Source: Penicillium oxalicum | Taxonomy: Eukaryota; Ascomycota; Eurotiomycetes; Eurotiales; Aspergillaceae | NCBI RefSeq assembly: GCF_001723175.1 | Contig: NC_064654.1 | Coordinates: forward strand, 2,914,001 to 2,978,000 | DNA: 64,000 bases | Direction: 5' to 3' | Shown here: piece after piece, positions 1-10,113 of the stretch | Layout of the letters: the number at the start of each line of letters is the position of its first letter | Position numbering within the stretch: position 1 is the first letter of the stretch | The notes under the pieces: model-generated | What the model was told of the DNA's origin: nothing | What the model saw: the letters and a program-made list of their open reading frames with translations, nothing else | Database searches by the model: none | Position numbers and translations under genes: made by a program

Positions 1-625
1 TCCCCCCAGATCTGACAAAGCTCCAGAAAGATTGCTGCAGCTTGAAAAGTGTCGGCAGTTTGTCTACTCGGGATGTTAGCAAGCTTGTCACAGAATCAAT
101 CACACAGCGATGCTCACTTGGTCACTTTGTTGGCGGTCATGGCCGCCTCGGCGCGATTAAAGATCTCCATGCCGAATTGTTCAACATACGCGCTGGCCGC
201 ATCATTGTCCGTAACGGTCTCATTTTCCGAGTTTTCGCTTTTGAACTGTCACCTCCAAAACAGCGCAGTCAGTTTTCGTGTGTCTGCCACGAGCATTGGC
301 TCGAAAGGATGCGGAGACTGCGGGGTCTATGAATATGGACGCAACTGACCTGCTCCAGCTTCTCGACAAGGTTGATTGTGTAGTTTTTGATTTCATCGTC
401 GGAGTTGTGAAGACCACGCTCGATAATCTGATTAACGATATGGTAATGGCCTGTCGCAGTAAACGGGCAATGTCAGGGGAGGCGGCTTGCGATCGCGGGG
501 AACAAGAGACCAGACCACTCACACCAGTAGGCAACGACGGGTTTCGCTTTCTCAATCTGCGCTGCTCGTATAGCAAAGCGCCCGATATCAGCGGACCGCA
601 GCGCGGCCGGAATATTGCTAGTCAT
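1..625 (-). CDS. vta1: Vta1-like activator of the Vps4 ATPase (5' part; runs off the left edge)
   Basis: Vta1 binds and stimulates the AAA ATPase Vps4, which recycles ESCRT-III during multivesicular-body sorting at endosomes. Exons on the minus strand are 523..625, 350..450, 118..245 and <1..63; all phases agree (103, 101 and 128 bp) and introns are GT-AG. About 131 residues are visible. The N-terminus reads MTSNIPAALRSADIGRF and continues with VVAYWC (about residues 30-35), QIIERGLHNSDDE (about 42-54) and later AYVEQFGMEIFNRAE, which match the Vta1 N-terminal MIT-like helical domain. The codon for Cys35 is split across intron 1. The C-terminal Vps4-binding domain lies outside the window. The start is the first ATG giving the family-type N-terminus; an in-frame upstream start near 667 would add 14 unlike residues. 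palB follows upstream on the same strand. Confidence 0.9.
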
Positions 626-1023
626 GGCTGGGGATGTCGATACCGTTATAAGGAGGGGGGAGCTCACGATAAAGAGATGACGTTTGTAGCTCCGATCCTC
701 GTGCGCACCGCCCGTGTGGAGATGCGATAAAGACGCCCGTTATCGATTTTGGGGAAAGCGGCGGGCGTGACTTACTCCGCATTCAGCTTCGTTGTAAGAT
801 ATGAAGGGAAAAGGTTATTATTACAAGGATAAATAATCGCCAAACTTGTTCTTTGATTTGGGAATATCGCTGTTCATAACTGCTAGACCTTGGACCATGC
901 TTGTCAAATAAAATGCATTTGGTGTGCGTCATTCAGGTCAGTCCTCGTGAGGGAAAAAAGTATTGCCCTCCTATGGGAATATTGACGAGAACTGGGGACT
1001 ATGGCTTCCCAGGTTGATGCTGT
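626..1023. other. Intergenic, vta1 5' side / palB 3' side
   Basis: About 400 bp between the palB stop and the vta1 start, both on the minus strand, so it should hold the palB 3' UTR and the vta1 promoter. No conserved ORF was recognised. AT-rich stretches around 800-920 are consistent with a 3' end region. Confidence 0.5.
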
Positions 1024-3764
1024 TCATTCATCCTCTACAATCCACTCTCCAATCTCAACTCGCTCCTCAGCTAATGCCTCCACCTCAAACTGATCTTCGA
1101 CTTGTCCCCCCGGCCCGCCAATGCGTTGAATGACAATCCAGATCTTTTGTCGAGGATCGGCGGCAGGCGCAAGATCAAAATCGTCCACGCGCACCCCCGA
1201 TGGGGCATCGCAATGGGTACCGTCCTCAGAGGCTGCCAGTACTGTCTTATAAGGACCCTGGCCTAGCTCAACAGTCATCAGGGACGGCGAGGGACCAACT
1301 GAGCGAGATCCGAGGGTGGACGATCTGCTTCTTCCGATGAGTTTGATTCGGGTCATTCGGGGCACGTGCAAGGGCGCCAGCATGCGATCACTTCCCGGTG
1401 TCAAAATGCCGATGGAGGAGACGGTCCGGCGGCGACCAGCGGATTCAGAGGCCAGGGGTTTCACAACACACGGGACCGACGAGGAAACCCATAGCTCGAA
1501 TTGTCCGAACTGATCGCAAGCAAAGGTCGAGCATACCACGGTGTAGACCCCTTTGTCGAGCGATTTCGCTTCTGCCAAAGAACACCCGCGGCGATAGTCA
1601 CCACTATCTGCGATGATATCGCGACTTCGAACCCGCGCGATACGCTGTCCATTGGACCAGAAAAGCTTCACATGCGTGGCTAGCTCGGCTTCGCTTGATT
1701 CCAACAGGACAGCGATGTCGGTCTTTTCAAAGATCTCGAGACTGAATTGCGGGTTGCAAGAATATCGAACCGACTCCGCGTTTCCACCCGCCGTTGATGC
1801 TGTCCACGACCCAGTCACTTTCTTCACGCACATGTAGCTGTTTTGTGCAGGTGCTAGGGAAACCGGAGAAGTGGACAATGCAGTAAGGGTGAAGTTTCTG
1901 CTCGACGATGGTAAAGACTGCTCCGATATCACCACGGTGTACGTCGCGTGCGGTGGCATGTCGAGCCTGAGGAGGGTGTTGGGAGAGTCGACATATGGGC
2001 CACGCTGTAAAGGCATGTCATTCAGCGACACCCTTTTGCCATCTGCCCGAAACACATAGATGCTGATGAAACCAAGGCCGCCGCCCTCCGCATCCAGGAA
2101 ATCTTGGTCCTCAGTCTTGAAATGCTTGCCCAGAAGCAACCATACTGTACCACCGCGATCGCAACGTGCTGAAAACTGGGGATTCCTCACGAAGCAACCG
2201 GCCTGAGCCCGCCGTTGAGACAAGTCCCAGGTAAAATGGATATCTTCACGATACTTGAACAGACCAGGATTCCAGTTGAGGTACAAATTCTCGAAATGTT
2301 GGAAAACTTGCTCGCAATCCATCCAAAATGTTCCAGGGGAAAGAGGATGTGAAAGATTCGATTTCTCATCCCTCTCTCGCCCAATGCTGGGTACCGCGCC
2401 TGCCCATGGATTCTTGAGCAAGAACCGACGTTTGCCGTGAAGCTCCATCATGTCGAGAATGGCGTAGTCATGCTCACTGACGAGACCCAGGCCGTTTTCT
2501 TCTGTCTCCGTTAATTTCCCAGTCCCAATCGTGAGTAGCACGTCGCCATAAGTAAAAGCAAAATATAATCGTTGCCAAATTTCATCCGGGGTCGCGTCCT
2601 GATCATGAAGGAATACCTGCTCCGGAATCCATCCAGTCAAGATCCACAGGTCAGTCCCTGAATTACTTCCCGGAAAATCATAGCCACCGCGGACTTTGAG
2701 ATAGGCTTTCTCAATCAGCGCCGGCAATAGGAAGTTTGGATTGTTGCGATCCACCACATAGAGAGACCTTTCGGTTTTGGAAGCAGGCAGTCGATCATCT
2801 ATGATGACTCTTCGGAATGTTCCATTGAAGTAAAACTGAAAGATGTATTTGCCCACAGGCGACAGAGCCGGCAGATTGGATTCAGGCTCGCGCGGGTAGA
2901 TCACCGGTGAAGCATGCTGCCCAAGTCAACTGATTGAATTCTGGGGGAAGGGGGGTGCTCTAAAAGTCCGAGACTTACGTTCCCTAGCCCTCGTTCTGAT
3001 CGAGAGGTAGTTGCGCAGAGACTGGCAACCACAGAGCAGTCGGTCAGGACATCTTGCACGAGATCCGAGGAGTCTGAGACTGACATCAACGGCTCCGACG
3101 CATCTCGGCTCTCGTGATCAGCATTTGTCGCCCGTAGCAGTTCAGCGGGTCGTTTCCACCCTGAAAATATTTCTCTCTGGCAATCTGACAGATGCAGGTC
3201 CGGGGAGTCTCTGTTCAGACAGTCAGAGGATACTACAGACCAACGTTCCCACGTCAGATCTTGCACGTACGTGAATGGTTTGTCAAAGTCCACCAGGGTA
3301 GGTGGTTGCTTCCAGGGTGGGAAGATGAATCCATTCAGCTTTGCTCCTTCGAGAATGATGATTTCTTCACGAGTCGTAAGCTTGCGTCTTGAAGTAGGTG
3401 CTTCCAGCTTGGGGACATGTTTGAGACGGGCCACTCTTTGCCAGTCCGCAGTCGCCTTGATTTGCTCGGCGCGAGTAATCAGACCCTTGCATCTTGAGTC
3501 AAACTGGCTTTTATTTTCGACCGGCGCGAGACTGAGAGTTCGCATGTACTGCTCCGCGGCATTGATCGCAGCTTCTAGAGCCGCTTTCTGAGAGGTGGCG
3601 GAAGCTATGGCTTCTTCGGCTCGCTAATTGCCGATTAGCTCTTCCGTTGATGCGAATCACCCCCATCGTCTGGAGATATGGAACAAAGGAATGAGGGACC
3701 ACATGATCTTTACCAATGCTTGAGCAACACAGAGATCTAACGTAGCTCCATGGGGGCTAGTCAT
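1024..3764 (-). CDS. palB: Calpain-like cysteine protease PalB/Rim13 (ambient-pH signalling)
   Basis: PalB is the signalling protease of the fungal alkaline-pH (Pal/Rim) pathway. It acts at ESCRT-III-marked membranes and is needed to process the transcription factor PacC. Exons are 3714..3764, 2979..3623 and 1024..2916 (51, 645 and 1893 bp), coding 862 residues, close to the usual PalB length. Introns are 3624..3713 and 2917..2978. Residues about 18-75 form an alanine-rich helical MIT domain. The calpain triad is intact: Cys213 in DCSVVAS, His381 in SEHDYAI and Asn401 in LLKNPWAG. The C-terminal half is beta-rich, as in the C2-like domains of this family. The first exon adds only 17 residues and is the least certain part; it was chosen because its donor phase joins the MIT helix and the codons just before that helix run into a stop without splicing. 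Confidence 0.93.
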
Positions 3765-4688
3765 TGTTTCTGCTCGTGCTGGAAGAGGAGCAACGTTTCG
3801 GTGGGAAAGCCGAGCCTCTCGTTGGGTAGACAACTCCTCAGCCCGTGCGATCGTCCTAGCTCGTGTGGTGGAATCACCGCCGCAGGACAAGTGGAGGCCA
3901 GCTTGCCCCGCAACTTTGAACGAAGAAGAGAAGTCCGGTTCGTTCGCGATCTCAGCCACCAGCAATTGGCCTTGTCACTCTCGAGAGTTGAACTGGTTCA
4001 TGAGCGTCTAATGTCTATATAGTCCTGTAATTTGATCTTTCATGTTCCAGGGTATCATGACGGATCCGAGATTTTCGAAGCATGAGCCTCTGAGACTAAG
4101 CAAAGAAGTGTGCCTGCCCACGATGAAGCATACATCTGCCCATATACTCGCACTGTAATGACCTTCCGAACATCGCCAGCTTCAGAACCTACTCGCACCC
4201 CACTCGGGCCAAAGGTCAGCTGATCTATGGTTTCTAGGTGCCTGAGGCATAATAGTGAGGTTCATCCGATCAGAACGGGAACAAACAGAATTCCTGGCGC
4301 CGGGCAAAGGGCAGCGCACAGCGGGCAGGCGCCGAAAGGGACCTCGGCTCAAGACACTTCACCGCAGCGCCGAGGTGCGCGCCAGCGCTTGTGCCCTCCC
4401 GGTTTCTAGGCTCGGTCATTGCTCAGAGTTCCTATCCTTCGGGTGACATCGGTCACTGCGATCTTGAATGTCCTGGTGATAATTCCGTGAACCGTTCTTA
4501 TCGCGCCCCCTTTTCGAGGTGTCTGGCCTACTCCTTGCCACCTGCTCAACGCTCTTCCATCCTCGGAGACAAAGTCGTTTTGTGATCGAGGGTCTGCTCC
4601 GCTCACCCGTTCATGCTCGCCTGCCCGGACATTACGCTCAAAATCATCAACATATATAAAGCGGCCCTTTACTAAATTTCTCATTGCC
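3765..4688. promoter_or_regulatory. Divergent promoter region, palB / peroxisomal carrier
   Basis: About 920 bp between two genes pointing away from each other, so both promoters should lie here. ORFs in the interval show no family resemblance. A GC-rich stretch lies around 4290-4400. A TATA-like box sits close to the carrier start. No GCCARG (PacC) site was noticed beside palB in a reading by eye. Confidence 0.5.
4653..4660 (+). promoter_or_regulatory. TATA-like box upstream of the carrier gene
   Basis: The string tatataaa ends 28 bases before the carrier ATG at 4689. That is close for a TATA box and would imply a very short 5' UTR, so the assignment is tentative. Confidence 0.4.
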
Positions 4689-5911
4689 ATGGCGGGTCAA
4701 TCTAAGCCTGTTCGCCTCTCCCCATGGGGAAGTGCCGTTGCGGGCGCAACGGGAGCCGTTCTCGCAAATGCACTGGTGTACCCTCTGGATCTGTAAGAGA
4801 CCCCACACTCAACCCAGACCAGTCCGTGGGAGATTGACAGGCTGAGCTTGTTTGCTAATAAAATCGATTTTGTAAAGGGTGAAGACAAAGCTGCAGGTTC
4901 AAGTAAAACAAACGAAGACCGCGGACGGACCGACCGACACGGAACACTATGACGGCACCGTGGACGCTCTCACCAAAATTGTCGAGAAAGAGGGCCTCAC
5001 GGGTCTGTACTCGGGGATTGCGGGCTCACTCCTCGGAGTTGCGTCAACAAACTTTGCATACTTTTACTGGTACAGCGTTGTGCGTACCCTGTATATGGCT
5101 TCAAAAAAGAGCTCCGCAAACCCCGGAACCGCGGTTGAATTGTCTCTTGGGGCGGTCGCCGGAGCCGTTGCACAGGTCTTCACAATCCCCGTTGCGGTGA
5201 TCACCACCCGGCAGCAAACTCAGCCGAAAGACGAGAGAAAGGGATTAATCGAGACCGGTCGGGAAGTTGTCGATAGTGAGGACGGCTGGTCCGGCCTCTG
5301 GCGCGGCCTCAAGGCCAGTCTCATTTTGGTTGTGAACCCTGCGATCACGTATGGTGCCTATCAGCGCCTGAAGGAGGTCATTTTCCCCGGCAAGAATAAC
5401 TTGAAGCCATGGGAGGCTTTCAGTGAGTGCCCATCAGATGCGAAGAATTAGTCTATACATGACAAGTGACTCATACCGATTGGCAGTTCTCGGTGCCATG
5501 TCCAAGGCCCTGGCAACCATTGCGACTCAGCCTCTGATTGTTGCCAAGGTTGGTCTGCAGTCTCGCCCTCCAGCAGCCCGCCAAGGCAAGCCTTTCAAGT
5601 CTTTCGGGGAAGTGATGCGATACATTATTGAGCATGAAGGTGTTCTTTCCCTCTTCAAGGGTATTGGTCCCCAAATCTTGAAGGGTCTGCTGGTTCAAGG
5701 TCTCCTGATGATGACCAAGGAGAGGTACGTACAAGATATGTGGAGTTTGGACCTTCATGGTGGCACTGCGATCTAATTCTCTCACAGAATGGAGCTTCTC
5801 TTTGTTCTTTTGTTTGCCTATCTCCAGCGAATCAGGAAAGAGAAGCTGCAAAAGGCAATTGACACCGCGGCGGCCAAGGCGAAAACCAGCATGCCGGCGA
5901 CTCTCAAGTAG
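4689..5911 (+). CDS. ant1: Peroxisomal adenine nucleotide carrier (Ant1/PMP47 type, mitochondrial carrier family)
   Basis: This type of carrier imports ATP into peroxisomes in exchange for AMP, fuelling fatty-acid activation for beta-oxidation. Exons 4689..4792, 4878..5422, 5487..5724 and 5788..5911 give 336 residues, within the usual 300-340 for the family. Three tandem carrier repeats are visible. Repeat 1 has the signature YPLDLVKTKLQ (about 32-42). Repeat 2 has a degenerate signature, IPVAVITTRQQ. Repeat 3 has QPLIVAKVGLQ. Degenerate second and third signatures are typical of the PMP47/Ant1 branch rather than inner-membrane ADP/ATP carriers. The C-terminus is basic and alanine-rich and has no PTS1 tripeptide. 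Peroxisomal rather than mitochondrial location is inferred from this resemblance. All four exons join in phase at GT-AG sites. Confidence 0.87.
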
Positions 5912-6465
5912 GGCGATACCATCCCAGTGACGACTTTTTCTATATTCGGCATACTTTCTCTGTCGCAATACTCGTGGTAAGCCATGGGTCGCGGACTTGA
6001 AGGGCTCTGGGGTCTTTCATTTGTCTGCCTCAGGGATCAAAATGACTAGACACAAGTGGATAGTGAATAGGATGGGGGGCCTTCGTTGTGTGATTCAATA
6101 GAAACATATACTTTCATCTCGGCCCGTAGGGAAATTGGAATAGATTTGTAAATAGTTATCAATTCTACTTGGAGCAAGTAACAATGGCCCAGCTTTTTTT
6201 TTGTAGAGGATCAAACATATTGCCAGGCGCAATGATATACATGTTGTCATAGATGTGGCTGAAGGAGTGGTCTGCTCAAAATTCCAGTTGGTTTGGAGTG
6301 GGTCAGCCTGGACTGCACGTATCCGCGGCTGCCAGCCACCGATCAAGCACGGTGCTATGTTTGGAGCTCTCTGCTTCGTTTCCACCACCTAAGCTTGGCT
6401 TAACCTCGACCCTTCTCACCCGTCTCTCTTCGCCATTCTGCCGACCAGCAGGTCTATGGGCAGAC
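5912..6465. other. Intergenic, carrier 3' end / lcl3 promoter
   Basis: About 550 bp between two genes in tandem. It should hold the carrier 3' UTR and the lcl3 promoter. A short T run lies near 6195. The lcl3 frame stays open upstream to about 6253, but that extension does not resemble the family. Confidence 0.5.
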
Positions 6466-7425
6466 ATGCGATGGCCACCATGGAGTTCCGAATCCAATAG
6501 CGACAGCAAGCCCGATCGAGACAGCATCGTCTCGAGGATCTCGAGCATCTCAAGCGCGTCATCCGACCCCACATCCGCAACAAACAATGCCGGCTCGCCC
6601 TTGGACTGGACGGCCTTTACAGAGTCCAGGACAATCATCTCAAGTCTCCTTCTGACCAGCGGAATCTTACTTGCGGTGCGCTTTCACCGCAAGTACTTGC
6701 GACGCATTCCTGATGCGCCTAGCATCTCACCGTCATTTCTGCGTCGTCGGTCCATTTTTGGCAAAGTCACCAGTGTAGGCGACGGTGATAATTTCCGCAT
6801 ATTTCACACTCCCGGAGGGCGCCTCGCTGGATGGGGCTGGCTACCGTGGAAGAGGATACCCACCAGTAAGAAGGAATTGAGAGACAACACTGTTCGTATC
6901 TTCTTCCAACTCCCACAATTTCTCTCGTTTCCTTCAAAAATCTCTAAAAAACCATTCGGAAATGACTAGATTCACATTCGGTTAGCGGGTATCGATGCCC
7001 CCGAGCTGGCGCATTTCGGCCGACCCGAGCAACCCTTTGCGCGTGAAGCCCACCAGTGGCTCACTTCATACCTCCAGGGCCGACGTGTGCGAGCTTCCGT
7101 CTATCGCCAGGATCAGTACAGTCGCGTGGTGGCGAGTGTCCATGTGCGACGGGCTTTTGATTTCCCACCTTTCCGCCAGCGGGATGTCTCATATGAAATG
7201 CTGAAGCGTGGACTGGCCACGATATACGAAGCAAAAGTCGGCGCCGAGTTTGGAGGCGAGAAGTTGGAGCAGAAATATCGCCGTGCGGAATGGTGGGCAA
7301 AGGCACGGTCCAAGGGTCTCTGGAAGGACTATCGTCATATAGGGTCGAATTGGGAGAGTCCTCGAGAGTACAAGAAGCGGATGGGGATGGGTGAGCCATC
7401 TGACGCTGGTGGAAAACCTACTTGA
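6466..7425 (+). CDS. lcl3: Probable endonuclease Lcl3 (membrane-anchored, SNase-like)
   Basis: The Lcl3 family comprises fungal membrane-bound nucleases with a staphylococcal-nuclease fold, reported at mitochondria; its cellular role is poorly known. Exons 6466..6891 and 6970..7425 (intron 78 bp, phase 0) give 293 residues, the usual size. Residues about 1-45 are polar and serine-rich. One hydrophobic segment lies at about 52-68, followed by a basic stop-transfer stretch (HRKYLRRIP). The nuclease fold begins at [30 protein letters not shown] (143-154) carries the equivalents of the catalytic Arg and Glu and is created by the splice. QYSRVVASV holds Arg194, the likely third catalytic residue. 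The start is the first ATG matching the family N-terminus. Confidence 0.9.
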
Positions 7426-8217
7426 GAGCGCAGATAGAGTCAGGCACCTGGTACCTTGGGGACCTGTGCTTTGATACGCATACTATGATATTATGAAGTT
7501 TAATCTCAACCTTATTGTCATGAGATGCACTCGGGAATGTCAAGCCGTTCATACTTGGGCCAGTCTGCTTGGCCTGAGAAATTTACTAGGTCAGGCATAT
7601 ATACATGAAGCAGTATCGAAACCTTTGATGTTTCGAATGAGAAGAACAGCAGAAATTAGGGATTGCGAACCCATGAGACACGGGCCTCAATCACCGCTTG
7701 CGACATGTTAAAAGGCCCGAGATGCAAAAAAAGGATTCGGGTACTACCAAGAATGATGGAAGAACGTCCAGCAAACCAAATACATTGAGCATTCTGATAG
7801 ATGTGCCTGTGTCACAGCTCTGACTTTACATCGCCATCAACATGAGCATAGATTCTTCACAAGCATGCTCATATGAATTGCACTACCACAAATGCCTCTC
7901 CCGAAAAGACGAATCTCCGAGAAAAGGGCCAACACCCGTTCCGGAAATTAGAGATTCCGTATATACAAGAGGCTCGGTGGTCTGGTTCTGGTAGCCCTCT
8001 GTGACCCCGAGCAGTGGCCGGAGGATGCGCCGTGCAGAATTCCTCATTCCTCTGCACTCAGCTCGGTAGCTCTTCGATCGAGCTTGAATCGAGGCCAGTC
8101 ACTTGCGTGCGCTATAGACACGCGCACGTGGAACCAAGGGTCATTCAGCCACTGGATCCGAGATGTGCGGCTAGTTGCCAGCTTGATTCACTGCTCCTTG
8201 AGCATCTTTTCGGCAGC
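7426..8217. other. Intergenic between convergent lcl3 and adk2
   Basis: About 790 bp between two convergent genes, so it holds two 3' ends. Only short unrelated ORFs are present (for example 7493..7711). No RNA gene was recognised. Confidence 0.5.
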
Positions 8218-9094
8218 TCAGCAGAATCTACGCTCAATCTCGGCAAAAAGTTTCGGCGAAATTTCGTCACTGGAATTCCCTTCGACACGCCAGAGACAGC
8301 CACGGCGCTCATAGTGCTCAAGCAAAGCCCGACTTGTCTCCTCGAACTTGCGCAGCCGCTGTTTCCATGTGTCAATGGAATCATCCTCTCTCTGTGTCAG
8401 CGGCTCTCCGGTCACATCGTCCCTGCCGGCCACCTTGGGTGCATGGAAGTCAGTGTTGTACACCCGACCTGAGGGCTCATGGACCCAGCGAGACGCGATT
8501 CGAGACAGTATGACAGACGGTGGAGTGACGAGATTGACCACAAAGTTCACCGGAACAAGGGCATCCAAGCTGTTTGCTTGGCTTGCGGTTCGAGGGAAGC
8601 CGTCGAGGATGAAGGAAGCTGTCGGGCACAGAGTAGATGAGGGGGTTGAAGGAGCGGAAGAAGAGTCCGCCGACTCATTGGAAGGGGAAGACGATGACGA
8701 TGATGATGACGATGAAGAGGGGGAGGATGAAGGAGACGAAGGAGGGAGCCAGCCCTTGGATTTGAGTTCGGAGGAGATGAGACTGAGAATCATCGAGTCG
8801 GGGACGAGATTGCCGGATTGCATTGTGGCTTCCGCTTCGAGGCCTAGAGCAGGCGTTAGCAATACGATCAATCCCCCGAGTTATCCAAGCCGCGCCAGCC
8901 CCCGGGAAGTTCCCAAACTCACCGAGCGGTGTCTTGCGACGCACGTTCTCGCGAAGAAGGTCTCCGGAGCTAATTGAGGCGAGTTGGGGAAACCGAGCCA
9001 GCAGTCGCTCGGATTGTGTTCCCTTCCCTACTCCCGGCGCACCGACCAGAATGATCCGTGCAGCCTTTTTGAGCTGCCTGGTGGTTTGTGACAT
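8218..9094 (-). CDS. adk2: Mitochondrial GTP:AMP phosphotransferase (adenylate kinase 3 type)
   Basis: This kinase converts GTP + AMP to GDP + ADP in the mitochondrial matrix, using GTP made by the citric-acid cycle. Exons 8923..9094 and 8218..8843 give 265 residues. The P-loop is GAPGVGKGT (18-26). [10 protein letters not shown] (41-50) and [12 protein letters not shown] (57-68) belong to the AMP-binding region; the second is built across the intron. FILDGFPRT is at 135-143. The LID segment [11 protein letters not shown] through [10 protein letters not shown] (about 177-212) lacks zinc-binding cysteines, as in the GTP-using type. An unusual serine/proline-rich insertion occupies about residues 93-130, including eleven consecutive serines, between the NMP-binding region and the FILDGFP strand. 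It is encoded by a TCN-type microsatellite around 8680-8745. No long N-terminal presequence is visible; the first residues are basic and polar. Confidence 0.92.
8680..8745 (-). repeat. Serine-coding trinucleotide microsatellite inside adk2
   Basis: On the plus strand this is a run of gatgac/gatgatgac-like triplets with gaagag interruptions. On the coding strand it gives TCN codons for the poly-serine insertion. The copy number is likely to vary between strains. Confidence 0.8.
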
Positions 9095-9744
9095 TTTACT
9101 TGAGGATGTATGTGTGGGAGTGACAAGTGGTTGTCGCGACGTTCGATCGTGTACCTGGAGTGACCCAGCCTCGGTCTCAGAAATTATCTCCGACGGCAGT
9201 TCCTGGAATGGTTTGGTGGACCCGGACAGGCGACAGGGCCGAGGCCAAAAGAAAAAAAAAAAGAAGAATCAATTGCGGGCAGAGCGCCAAAGTCGACGTG
9301 CGCTCAAAGGCAGATGTACAGAGTGGTTGACGGGAGAGACGTGGAGAAAGTCTTGACAATGATTGCCGGACTCGAGTCGGAGTGATAGGCGATTTCGACT
9401 TCTACGTATACCTGCCCTGATCAACCCGGTACTTATTCATAGGTTCAGGCTCAATTCCCGATTTTGTGGGGGGTGGGAATTGCGGGTGCTTTCTTCGGTC
9501 CCCGGTGAGAGAGCTCCGGCGAAAATTGCGGGAGGACGATAAGTACTGCGTAGAGTGGAGGATAGTGACGAATTCGATAACTGTGGGCCTCAACATATCA
9601 CGGAGTATGCTGACTCCTGAGAGCTACAATTTCACCGTGCAAGGGGCTACTGTATTGTTATGGAAATATACGGTACTCGATATCCCCAATGACAAGTCCC
9701 TCCTTCGGCGATTATCGGCAGAAGGTCATGGTTCTCGCCGACCG

Positions 9745-9752
9745 TCACGTGA
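9745..9752. promoter_or_regulatory. TCACGTGA palindrome (distal, pri2 side)
   Basis: A perfect 8-bp palindrome with a CACGTG E-box core, 362 bp upstream of the pri2 start. Fungal bHLH factors of the Cbf1 type bind this core. Function here is inferred. Confidence 0.45.
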
Positions 9753-9965
9753 AAATAGTCTGTCGAGAAGGGCTTAACGGCATTCACAGCACAGACCGTG
9801 TGGAGGACCGAGGACGTTTGAGGAGCATAACAGTATGCAGTTGATGCCGGGTACATGCGCCCATCGCGCGATTCGCTCCAAGGATTGGGGAACCAGGTCG
9901 TCATGCCATGACCAGGCTTTGAGTTCAGGCCACCAGGCCCCAAGTGGGTGGTCGCCGATCGCGTT

Positions 9966-9973
9966 TCACGTGA
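9966..9973. promoter_or_regulatory. TCACGTGA palindrome (proximal, pri2 side)
   Basis: A second copy of the same palindrome, 141 bp upstream of the pri2 start and 24 bp before the ACGCGT element. Confidence 0.5.
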
Positions 9974-9996
9974 TCTGAGCCGGGCGCGCGCACGCG

Positions 9997-10002
9997 ACGC
10001 GT
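9997..10002. promoter_or_regulatory. ACGCGT (MluI cell-cycle box) upstream of pri2
   Basis: ACGCGT lies 112 bp upstream of the primase ATG. In yeasts MBF binds this element and switches on DNA-replication genes, including primase genes, at G1/S. A single exact copy sits in a CpG-rich stretch, so chance occurrence is possible, but gene identity and distance fit. Confidence 0.55.
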
Positions 10003-10113
10003 TGGCCATCAATTAATCCTCGATTTGGTGATCACTGCTACGGGTGTCACCCTCGACCATAACCGGGCGACGTTGAGGTACAATCAAGGGTTTCATATCA
10101 TAGCATCGGCATC

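Larger units (their letters stand above)
9095..10113. promoter_or_regulatory. Divergent promoter region, adk2 / pri2
   Basis: About 1 kb between two genes pointing away from each other. It contains a short A run near 9248, two TCACGTGA palindromes and one ACGCGT element, annotated separately. ORFs here (such as 9466..9777) show no family resemblance. Confidence 0.6.

Noticed and set aside
42..348. Plus-strand ORFs of 96-99 codons at the left edge
   Set aside because: They are antisense to vta1 exons and introns, which match a known family.
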